Assembly: GCA_013812995.1 (NCBI GenBank)
Contig: JACCSL010000747.1
Location: 1-5,007, forward strand
Length of the DNA stretch: 5,007 nucleotides
Reading direction: 5' to 3'
Source: Ardenticatenales bacterium
GTDB lineage: Bacteria; Chloroflexota; Anaerolineae; Ardenticatenales; Ardenticatenaceae
This document shows, piece after piece, positions 1 to 4,880 of the stretch. Below the pieces are notes generated by a model. It made no database searches. It was given only the letters and a program-made list of their open reading frames with translations, and was not told the origin of the DNA. Both the position numbers and the translations under genes were made by a program. Within the stretch, counting starts at the first letter, position 1; each line of letters begins with the position of its first letter.

Positions 1-843
1 GTTGCCATGCGTAGCCTCGATAGCGGCATTCTCGCCGCTGGCCGCGCCCAGGCCGCCGCCCGCTGCCGCGCCAACCGCAGCACCGACCGGGCCAGCCACC
101 AGGCCACCCAGCACGGCACCGACCGCGCCACCAGCGGCCCCACCGGCGGCGGTGGCACCAGGATCCGTCGAGTCGTCCTCTACGGCGTCAGCCGCTGCGG
201 CACCCATCGCGGCACCCGTCGCGGCACCAATCGCCGCGCCCACCGGGCCACCAAGGGCCCCGCCGACCACGGCTCCGGCCACACCACCCGTCGCGCCACC
301 GAGGGCCTCGCTGGCACCCGACTCGCGGTTGTAGCGGTAGTCCGGGTCGCTGTCCCAGCGCGAGCGGTGCTCGTCGATGGGGCGGCTGTACTGATTGAGA
401 ACACTGCGAACCTCAGCAGCGTTTGCTTCATCGGTGCGCACCGCGACGAGCACCGCTCCGCGTTGGACACCGTTGTGGTAGACCTCGGCCTCTGACTCGT
501 CCACGCCCAGGTCCATCAGCGCGCCGAGCATTCCGCCCGTCGCCGCGCCTGTCAGTGCACCCGTCAGCGCCGCAACCAGCGGACCCGCTGCGATGATCGG
601 CCCAACACCAGGAATTGCCAGAGCCCCAAGGCCCATCAGTAGCCCGGTCAGACCGCCGACGACGCTACCACCAACGGCACCGCCGGTCGCGGTCACATGG
701 GCCTCATCCGCGAGATCCCCAGTCTCCGTACGGTCGCGCATCACAACGCTGATATCTTCAGCACCGATTCCTCGATCACGCAGTGCGCGAATCGCAGTCT
801 CGGCCTCTACTCGATTATCAAACAGCCCAGTAACAGTAATCAT
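1..843 (-). CDS. Glycine-zipper, general-stress-like protein (C-terminus off the window)
   Basis: An open frame of 281 codons runs from ATG at 843 to the window edge without a stop, so the protein is partial. The start is supported by AGGAGG at 858-853, 9 nt upstream. Residues 1-38 (MITVTGLFDNRVEAETAIRA and on, to DISVVMRDR) look like the small alpha/beta domain of heat-induced/general stress proteins of the YflT type. Residues 54-110 are a Gly/Ala-rich hydrophobic stretch that could insert in a membrane. Residues 111-160 resume a soluble alpha/beta pattern (YHNGVQRGAVLVAVRTDEA). After a charged linker, two further glycine-zipper blocks follow at about 182-218 and 234-270, clearly duplicates of each other. 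No enzymatic motif is visible. The role is inferred to be stress-related and membrane-associated; the exact function is unknown. It is transcribed divergently from the 811-aa gene. Confidence 0.85.
   Translation of the reverse strand, partial: MITVTGLFDNRVEAETAIRALRDRGIGAEDISVVMRDRTETGDLADEAHVTATGGAVGGSVVGGLTGLLMGLGALAIPGVGPIIAAGPLVAALTGALTGAATGGMLGALMDLGVDESEAEVYHNGVQRGAVLVAVRTDEANAAEVRSVLNQYSRPIDEHRSRWDSDPDYRYNRESGASEALGGATGGVAGAVVGGALGGPVGAAIGAATGAAMGAAAADAVEDDSTDPGATAAGGAAGGAVGAVLGGLVAGPVGAAVGAAAGGGLGAASGENAAIEATHGN
34..300 (-). repeat. Internal duplication: two glycine-zipper units, 156-bp period
   Basis: Within the minus-strand stress-like gene, residues about 182-218 (300-190) and 234-270 (144-34) align without gaps at an offset of 52 residues. 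Shared positions include GG-A-GG, GAV-GG, GPVGAA-GAA and GAA. The two copies are diverged at DNA level but keep a GGTGCC/GCGGCG-like texture. Glycine zippers of this type pack transmembrane or amphipathic helices tightly. Confidence 0.75.
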
Positions 844-872
844 GGTGATTGTCCTCCTTGGAGCAGGTTTAA

Positions 873-889
873 GTATTCGCAGTGAATAC
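873..889. promoter_or_regulatory. Inverted repeat GTATTC-N5-GAATAC, possible operator
   Basis: Perfect 6-bp arms (873-878 and 884-889) are separated by GCAGT. The repeat sits just downstream of the proposed -10 of the minus-strand gene, around its expected transcription start. It could be a protein-binding site or a hairpin at the 5' end of the mRNA. The binding factor is unknown. Confidence 0.4.
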
Positions 890-896
890 CCCGAAA

Positions 897-925
897 TTTA
901 TAAGCACATTGTGTGCCATGAGGAA
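897..925 (-). promoter_or_regulatory. Candidate promoter of the stress-like gene
   Basis: On the minus strand, TATAAA at 902-897 is a good -10 hexamer, about 54 nt from the ATG at 843. The -35 position 17 nt upstream is weak (TTCCTC), which may mean an activator or an alternative sigma factor is needed. A 13-bp palindrome (GCACA-TTG-TGTGC on the plus strand, 904-916) lies in the spacer, and GTATTC-N5-GAATAC (873-889) falls at the expected transcription start. Both positions suit repressor sites. This is inferred from sequence only. Confidence 0.45.
904..916. promoter_or_regulatory. Inverted repeat GCACA-TTG-TGTGC, possible operator
   Basis: Perfect 5-bp arms with a 3-bp centre lie immediately upstream of the TATAAA -10 of the minus-strand stress-like gene, inside the proposed spacer. 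The position fits a repressor site. The arms are short, so chance cannot be excluded. Confidence 0.35.
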
Positions 926-936
926 CTTTTACATGC

Positions 937-949
937 AAAACGGCGTTTT
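937..949. promoter_or_regulatory. Inverted repeat AAAACG-G-CGTTTT, possible operator
   Basis: Perfect 6-bp arms around a single central base lie about 33 bp (three helical turns) from the centre of the 904-916 palindrome, upstream of the proposed -35 of the minus-strand gene. An activator or regulator dimer site is possible. No known regulon motif was recognised. Confidence 0.35.
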
Positions 950-968
950 ACGGGTATATATCTTAATC

Positions 969-984
969 TACGCTATTTGGCGTA
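969..984. promoter_or_regulatory. Inverted repeat TACGC-N6-GCGTA, possible operator
   Basis: Perfect 5-bp arms (969-973 and 980-984) are separated by TATTTG. The repeat lies upstream of both proposed promoters, so it could belong to either gene. With arms this short, chance remains likely. Confidence 0.25.
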
Positions 985-1029
985 CGAGGAGTAGAGCGAT
1001 TTGGGCGTCCTCGCTCATCAAGGGCGCGG

Positions 1030-1058
1030 ATGACCATTTCGCGTGATTGGTCTACACT
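1030..1058 (+). promoter_or_regulatory. Candidate promoter of the 811-aa gene
   Basis: ATGACC at 1030-1035 (4/6 match to TTGACA) and TACACT at 1053-1058 (4/6 match to TATAAT) are separated by a 17-bp spacer. Transcription would start near 1065, leaving a leader of roughly 58 nt before the ATG at 1123. This is a moderate match only and needs transcript mapping. Confidence 0.4.
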
Positions 1059-1122
1059 ATAGTTGTTTCAAGAAGCGCATCTGTTTTCATTCACTAGTCC
1101 GATTGGCCGAGGAGGCGCAGCT

Positions 1123-3558
1123 ATGCGTCGAGTACTACATTGGATCGTATTGGCGGGATGGATTATCCTGCTATTGCCCCCCCTGCGGGTAGAAGCCCAA
1201 GGGCCTGGGATTACGATGGAGAGCCGTGCTCTCTATGATGGCACCAGCAAGTATGGAGAGTGGTTGCCCATCGTGGTAGACCTGGAAAACAAGGGAAATG
1301 ACGTCACGGGACGAGTCCAGGTGCGCGTCTCCCGTCCGGGCGGGGAGACCACCTACGCCCAGCAGCTGGAACTGCCCCGTGGCGCGCGCAAGCAGGTCAC
1401 GATTTATGTGGTTCCCAACACTGCTTCGCGGCGGCTTCAGGTAGAATTCATCCCAGAGGGGCAGGAAGCACCCCTAGTCCAGGCAGAGGTTGAGGTGCGC
1501 CCCGTCGCGAATATTCGCTTCATGGTAGCGAGCCTCTCCGCGGGGGGTGATGGTCTGGAAGCCCTGGCGGGAATCAACTTTCGCGGCGAGCGGGGGCCAA
1601 GAGATGAGGCGGTTCTGCTGCCCCTGACCCTTGAGCATCTGCCCGACCGCCCCGAGGCCCTGCGTACTCTGGATCTGATTATCCTCACAGGCGTGGATAC
1701 GAGTGCTCTGTCGCCGCGCCAGCAGACTGCCCTGGAGCAGTATGTAGCGCTGGGTGGGATGCTAGTGCTAGGCGGCGGGCCGGAGGCAAGCCGCGTGCTT
1801 GCGGGGGTTCCCACCTCGTTGCAACCTGTCACGCTGGCCGGTGAGAGCAACCTGGAGACTCTGGCGATTCTGGAGCAGGTCGCGGGCGAGCCCGTGCGTG
1901 TCAATGGTCCTTTCCCGGCTGCACGCGGGGAGCCAGTTACCTCGGCATCGGTGCGCTACAGCGAGGGAGCACTGCCGCTGCTGGTCGAGCGGCCTGTGGG
2001 GAAGGGGATGGTCTACTGGCTAGCCCTGGACCCCGCCCTGACACCCTTCGATGGCTGGGCCGGAACAGACGAGTTCTGGGTCGCGCTGCTCAACGGGCGG
2101 GCCATTTACCCGCCGAACCTGCCGCCCGATGTGTCTGTCCGTCAGGCACTGAACGAGCAGCTATTCTATGCGCTCCAGAACCTACCCTCCCTGGATCTGC
2201 CCTCCCTGCGCCTGCTTGTGCCGCTGCTGGCTGCCTATATCTTTGTGGTCGGTCCCCTGAATTATCTTCTTCTCCGCCGCCAGCGGCGTATGGAACTGGC
2301 ATGGGTGACGATTCCGATCATCACGATGCTTTTCAGCGCAGGCTCCTACGGGCTGGGCTTCCGGCTGCGGGGCAGCGACGTGATTCTCAACCAGGTTTCT
2401 CTGATTCAGGCGGTGCCAGGCAGCGAGGGTGGCTATGTGCGCTCGCTGGTGGGTATCTTCTCCCCGGCGCGACGCACCTACACGATCAGCGTCGCGGGCG
2501 AGCCCCTGCTCACCCCGACTCAGGTGCAGGGGGATCCGTTCGGGAATGGCGGAGCCTCGGGCGGCAATGCACTGATTCTCCAGGGCGAGCCCGCTCTGGT
2601 CGAGGGCTTTACCGTGAACCAGTGGTCCATGCAGAGCGTCACTGCCGAGATGCTGGTCACGGAAGGATATGGCTTTGATGCCGAGCTAGAAACCTCCGAT
2701 AATATGATCAAGGGCTATGTGGTCAACCGCAGCCCCCATGCGTGGGAGGATGTGGTCGTGGTCCTGGGGAACGAGTTTGTCCGGCTGGGCGATATGGCAG
2801 CAGGCGAGCGCAAAGAGGTCTCGCTTGGTATGGGCGAGGTTGGCAATCAGGTCGGAAGCGATGTAGCCTGGCGCATCTTCGAGCAGGATTTTGGCCCCAC
2901 AGGCCCAACCCGCGAGGCACAGGTTCGCCAGCAGATTCTCTCTAGCCTGTACAATGGCCCTTTTGGCCCCGAGTCCGGGACCGCACTCAGCAGCAGTCGC
3001 CAACCAGTGTTGTTGGCCTGGCTCAGCCGCGCGCCCAGCGAGGTCAAACTGGTGGAGACCGGGACCAATACTCTGGCGACCACCCTGCTCTACTCGGAGC
3101 TGCCGGTGCGCTTTGGCGTGGGCAAGGTGACGCTGCCACGCGGGCTGCTCAACTCTCGCATTGTGGAAAATGATGGCAGCATCTGCTATGGTCAGGGGCT
3201 TGTCAGCCTCTCGCCGGACTTTGGCGAGGCCGAGATTCAGTTCGAGTTGCCCGCCCCAACCAGAGCGCTGGACCCCTCGGAGTTTACGCTCTATGTCACC
3301 TCGGATGGCGGGTGGTTTGTGGCCCCCAAGATGTCGCTCTATGATTTTACGACCGAGCAATGGAGTGAGATCAACGAGCCGGTGTTGGGGCGCAACCGCG
3401 TGCGCGAGCCCGATGCTTTTCTGAGCGATAGCGGCGTGATTCGACTGCGGGTGGAAAACTCCAATCGCAACCAGGGCGGCTGTCTCTATTTTGATGCGGC
3501 CATCGAGGGAGAGCTCGACGCGCCCGCTACGATGCAGGAAGCAGAGATTGAGGGATAA
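1123..3558 (+). CDS. Secreted/membrane-anchored 811-aa protein with GATase-like domain and two central TM helices
   Basis: Start: ATG 1123 is preceded by GAGGAGG (1109-1115, spacer 7 nt). An in-frame TTG at 1063 extends the frame but lacks this support. Residues 1-25 form a signal peptide (MRR, then a hydrophobic core, with cleavage likely at VEA|Q). Residues about 30-150 look like a beta-sandwich adhesion-type domain. Residues about 155-345 resemble the class I glutamine-amidotransferase-like fold seen in large membrane proteins; the diagnostic stretch is 180-219 (LRTLDLIILTGVD, then LEQYVALGGMLVLGGG). I see no Cys-His-Glu triad, so this domain is probably structural or ligand-binding. Two TM helices (364-384 and 392-413) flank a positive loop RRQRR, which places both large halves outside the cytoplasm. 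Residues about 414-811 are beta-rich. From general knowledge, proteins of this layout often sit near MoxR/DUF58 or ABC-export genes, but none is in this window. The function is unknown, possibly envelope assembly or export. The gene ends just before the IsrB element. Confidence 0.88.
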   Translation: MRRVLHWIVLAGWIILLLPPLRVEAQGPGITMESRALYDGTSKYGEWLPIVVDLENKGNDVTGRVQVRVSRPGGETTYAQQLELPRGARKQVTIYVVPNTASRRLQVEFIPEGQEAPLVQAEVEVRPVANIRFMVASLSAGGDGLEALAGINFRGERGPRDEAVLLPLTLEHLPDRPEALRTLDLIILTGVDTSALSPRQQTALEQYVALGGMLVLGGGPEASRVLAGVPTSLQPVTLAGESNLETLAILEQVAGEPVRVNGPFPAARGEPVTSASVRYSEGALPLLVERPVGKGMVYWLALDPALTPFDGWAGTDEFWVALLNGRAIYPPNLPPDVSVRQALNEQLFYALQNLPSLDLPSLRLLVPLLAAYIFVVGPLNYLLLRRQRRMELAWVTIPIITMLFSAGSYGLGFRLRGSDVILNQVSLIQAVPGSEGGYVRSLVGIFSPARRTYTISVAGEPLLTPTQVQGDPFGNGGASGGNALILQGEPALVEGFTVNQWSMQSVTAEMLVTEGYGFDAELETSDNMIKGYVVNRSPHAWEDVVVVLGNEFVRLGDMAAGERKEVSLGMGEVGNQVGSDVAWRIFEQDFGPTGPTREAQVRQQILSSLYNGPFGPESGTALSSSRQPVLLAWLSRAPSEVKLVETGTNTLATTLLYSELPVRFGVGKVTLPRGLLNSRIVENDGSICYGQGLVSLSPDFGEAEIQFELPAPTRALDPSEFTLYVTSDGGWFVAPKMSLYDFTTEQWSEINEPVLGRNRVREPDAFLSDSGVIRLRVENSNRNQGGCLYFDAAIEGELDAPATMQEAEIEG

Positions 3559-3568
3559 CCGTCAACTA

Positions 3569-3589
3569 CCCCCGAGTAGAACTCGGGGG
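3569..3589 (+). repeat. Left-end hairpin of the element
   Basis: An 8-bp perfect stem with a TAGAA loop begins 10 nt after the stop codon of the 811-aa gene. It matches the right-end hairpin in stem length, loop length and C5/G5 base. It can serve both as the ssDNA end recognised by a Y1 transposase and as the first internal stem of the omega RNA. It is not followed by a T-tract, so it is not a typical intrinsic terminator. Confidence 0.75.
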
Positions 3590-3760
3590 CTTGCGGCAGG
3601 TCGAGCGACCACTCGGCGCAAGCGAGAGCAAACAGTTGACTAGACGGTTTGTAACTAGCGACCTGGGCGTGGTAGCCCAACCGACATGGCGGATGCGCCC
3701 ACCCAGTCCGCCTTCCCTCGGGTCGCCAGTGTCGAGGGTGTTAGTAGCGGGCGCAAGCCT

Positions 3761-3770
3761 GGAGAGGAAG
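3761..3770 (+). promoter_or_regulatory. Ribosome-binding site deciding the isrB start
   Basis: GGAGAGGAAG lies 8-11 nt before ATG 3779. The frame is open upstream to an ATG at 3686, but that region is scaffold-RNA sequence and has no comparable ribosome-binding site. The conserved family N-terminus (VPV...G-PLMP) begins right after ATG 3779. The site sits at the 3' edge of the putative omega RNA. Confidence 0.7.
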
Positions 3771-3778
3771 TAATTCCT

Positions 3779-4783
3779 ATGCAGTACGTTCCAGTCGTCA
3801 GCAGTACGGGCAAGCCGCTCATGCCGTGCCACGCCGCCCGCGCACGTCAGTTGGTGCGCCAGGGGCGGGCGGTGAGGCGGTTCAACAAGGGTATTTTCTA
3901 TATCGAGCTGCTGGACCGCGCGGAGGGCGACGTGCAGCCCCTTGCGGTCGGGGTAGACCCTGGTTCCAAGCGCGAAGGCTTCACGATCAAGAGTGAAGCG
4001 CACACCTACCTGAACGTCCAGGCGGAGGCGGTGGACTGGGTAGGCAAGCACGTTGAAGGGCGCAAGACGCTTCGCCGAGGACGACGGTATCGCAAAACGC
4101 CTTATCGGAAGAATCGGCAGAACCGGACACGAGGTGGCATTCCGCCCAGCACCAAAGCGCGCTGGCAACTCAAACTGCGCGTGCTGCACTGGTTGGGGGC
4201 GCTCTATCCCATCTCCAGCGTGGTGGTGGAGGATGTGGCAGCCGTCACCAAAGCGGGCCAGCGCCGCTGGAATCAAAGCTTCAGCCCGCTCGAAGTCGGC
4301 AAGGCGTGGTTCTACGGTGCGGTAGAACAGATGGCAGAGCTATGGCTCTTCAAGGGGTATCAGACCGCCGAAATGCGGCAGGCGCTGGGCCTCACCAAGT
4401 CCAGCCAAAAGCTTTCTACGAAGTGGGAAGCGCATTGTGTGGATAGCTTCGTGCTTGCCACCATGGTTGTCGGGGGGCACATTGAGCCGGACAACAAAGA
4501 GATGTTGATTCTGGTACCGTTCCAGTTTCATCGCCGCGCGTTGCATCGGGCCAATCCGCAGAAGGGCGGGGTTCGCCCACCCTATGGGGGTACGAAGTCG
4601 CTCGGCTTCAAACGCGGCAGTTGGGTCAAACATCCCAAGTGGGGGGTGTGCTATGTCGGCGGCACCTCCAAGGGGCGCATCAGTTTGCACTCCCTCACCA
4701 TCGGCAAGCGGCTCACCCAAAGCGCCAAGCCCGAGGACTGCCGCTTTCTCTGCTATGCCAGTTGGCGCGTCTTTCATCCCTGA
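3779..4783 (+). CDS. isrB: IsrB: RNA-guided RuvC nickase, HNH-less IscB relative
   Basis: The protein has 334 residues, the size expected for IsrB. The N-terminal PLMP domain is seen at 4-34 (VPVVSSTGKPLMPC, then RARQLVRQGRAV). RuvC-I is VGVDPGSKREG with catalytic D60. The arginine-rich bridge helix spans about 94-118 (GRKTLRRGRRYRKTPYRKNR). RuvC-II is VVVEDVAA with E151. RuvC-III is AHCVDSF with H219 and D222. Only about 67 residues separate RuvC-II from RuvC-III, with no Cys pair or HH-N motif, so the HNH domain of IscB is absent. The C-terminal part (about 250-334: RRALHR, KGGVRPPYGGT, KRGSWV, YVGG, GRISLHSL) corresponds to the target-interacting/RNA-binding end of the family. All RuvC residues are kept, so it should be active. 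Characterised IsrB proteins nick the non-target strand of DNA matched by the omega RNA guide. It is the only gene of the element; no tnpA neighbours it. Confidence 0.93.
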   Translation: MQYVPVVSSTGKPLMPCHAARARQLVRQGRAVRRFNKGIFYIELLDRAEGDVQPLAVGVDPGSKREGFTIKSEAHTYLNVQAEAVDWVGKHVEGRKTLRRGRRYRKTPYRKNRQNRTRGGIPPSTKARWQLKLRVLHWLGALYPISSVVVEDVAAVTKAGQRRWNQSFSPLEVGKAWFYGAVEQMAELWLFKGYQTAEMRQALGLTKSSQKLSTKWEAHCVDSFVLATMVVGGHIEPDNKEMLILVPFQFHRRALHRANPQKGGVRPPYGGTKSLGFKRGSWVKHPKWGVCYVGGTSKGRISLHSLTIGKRLTQSAKPEDCRFLCYASWRVFHP

Positions 4784-4791
4784 CCCTGGAA

Positions 4792-4829
4792 CGGCAAAGG
4801 CAAGGCCAACCCTGGCCTTTGCCTTGCCG
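4792..4829 (+). terminator. Long hairpin after isrB, possible terminator
   Basis: Arms at 4792-4808 and 4813-4829 (CGGCAAAGGCAAGGCCA against TGGCCTTTGCCTTGCCG) pair over 17 nt, with one single-base bulge on each side and an ACCC loop. It starts 8 nt after the isrB stop. No T-run follows, so it is a weak candidate for intrinsic termination; it may instead stabilise the mRNA 3' end or form part of the element's right-end structure. Confidence 0.5.
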
Positions 4830-4871
4830 CTCCCTTCCTCCCCCGGCTCGAAGCCGGGGGTTTCCGGGAGC
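4829..4871 (+). repeat. Right-end hairpin of the element with outer stem
   Basis: The inner 8-bp stem CCCCCGGC/GCCGGGGG (4840-4847/4853-4860, loop TCGAA) mirrors the left-end hairpin. An outer 6-bp stem GCTCCC/GGGAGC (4829-4834/4866-4871) closes around it across 5-nt internal loops. The outer 3' strand contains GGGAG, the only Shine-Dalgarno-like sequence before the next gene's ATG at 4881. Confidence 0.75.
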
Positions 4872-4880
4872 TAAACGTCT

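Larger units (their letters stand above)
844..1122. promoter_or_regulatory. Divergent intergenic region
   Basis: This 279-bp region separates the minus-strand stress-like gene from the plus-strand 811-aa gene. No convincing coding frame was found in it. The half next to the stress-like gene (about 865-975) is markedly more AT-rich than the flanking genes. It carries four short perfect inverted repeats: 873-889, 904-916, 937-949 and 969-984. The half next to the 811-aa gene carries one plausible promoter. The region probably controls both genes. Confidence 0.7.
3559..3778 (+). ncRNA. Candidate omega RNA (HEARO-type scaffold) for IsrB
   Basis: IscB/IsrB proteins use an RNA encoded directly upstream of their gene, with the guide at its 5' end. 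This gene-free stretch folds into a series of stems. An outer stem GTCAACT/AGTTGAC (3561-3567 with 3634-3640) may be extended by AACC/GGTT (3557-3560 with 3646-3649). It encloses CCCCCGAG/CTCGGGGG (3569-3576/3582-3589) and CTTGCG/CGCAAG (3590-3595/3617-3622), the latter capped by GGTC-GAGC-GACC. Then come TGGGC/GCCCA (3664-3668/3675-3679), GGCGGA/TCCGCC (3688-3693/3707-3712), CCCTCG/CGAGGG (3715-3720/3733-3738), and GGGC/GCCT with a GCAA tetraloop (3749-3760). An alternative pairing TGGGCG/CGCCCA (3664-3669/3696-3701) suggests a rearrangement or pseudoknot. The 3' limit is approximate and includes the isrB ribosome-binding site. The guide itself would lie just upstream, around 3540-3560. Confidence 0.75.
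3559..4871 (+). mobile_element. IS200/IS605-type element carrying IsrB and its guide RNA, no transposase
   Basis: The left end carries an 8-bp-stem hairpin with a 5-nt loop (3569-3589, CCCCCGAG-TAGAA-CTCGGGGG). The right end carries one of identical architecture (4840-4860, CCCCCGGC-TCGAA-GCCGGGGG). Between them are about 190 nt of structured noncoding DNA and one isrB gene. Subterminal hairpins without inverted terminal repeats or target duplication are the hallmark of IS200/IS605 elements, which move as single strands by a Y1 transposase (TnpA). No tnpA is present, so mobility would depend on a copy in trans. Exact ends cannot be fixed by eye: TAA occurs at both candidate borders (3556-3558 and 4872-4874). 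The coordinates given are therefore approximate. Confidence 0.75.

Noticed and set aside
7..495. Plus-strand open frame opposite the glycine-rich gene
   Set aside because: Low-complexity shadow of the minus-strand frame; no ribosome-binding site. The opposite strand has a strong AGGAGG, a recognisable domain and 281 uninterrupted codons.
593..994. Plus-strand open frame running into the intergenic region
   Set aside because: Its first half is Pro/Ser/Arg-rich antisense of the stress-like gene; no start signal and no family resemblance.
1063..1122. TTG-initiated extension of the 811-aa gene
   Set aside because: The strong GAGGAGG and a textbook signal peptide place the start at 1123; the extension would bury the signal peptide and overlaps the expected transcription start.
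2686..3360. Long minus-strand open frame inside the 811-aa gene
   Set aside because: GC-rich antisense shadow; the composition is not protein-like and the plus frame is continuous and domain-consistent.
3569..3589. Intrinsic terminator of the 811-aa gene
   Set aside because: The stem is strong but followed by CTTGCGG rather than a T-run, and it matches the element's right-end hairpin; read-through into the scaffold is more likely.
3686..3778. Upstream ATG extending IsrB by 31 residues
   Set aside because: The extension is read from the structured scaffold region and precedes the conserved family N-terminus; a ribosome-binding site lies before 3779 instead.
3559..3778. CRISPR array or tracrRNA near a Cas9-like protein
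   Set aside because: No direct repeats with spacers occur in the window; the structured region is single-copy and fits an omega RNA instead.
3566..4276. 236-codon minus-strand open frame across the scaffold region and the start of isrB
   Set aside because: It overlaps the guide-RNA region and the conserved PLMP/RuvC-I coding sequence antisense; no recognisable motif.
4340..4777. Minus-strand open frame opposite the isrB C-terminus
   Set aside because: Antisense shadow of conserved IsrB residues; no start signal.
3779..4783. TnpB or HNH-bearing IscB
   Set aside because: The PLMP N-terminus and the bridge-helix position exclude TnpB, and no C-terminal Cys4 zinc finger is present. The short RuvC-II to RuvC-III gap has no HNH motif, which excludes full IscB.
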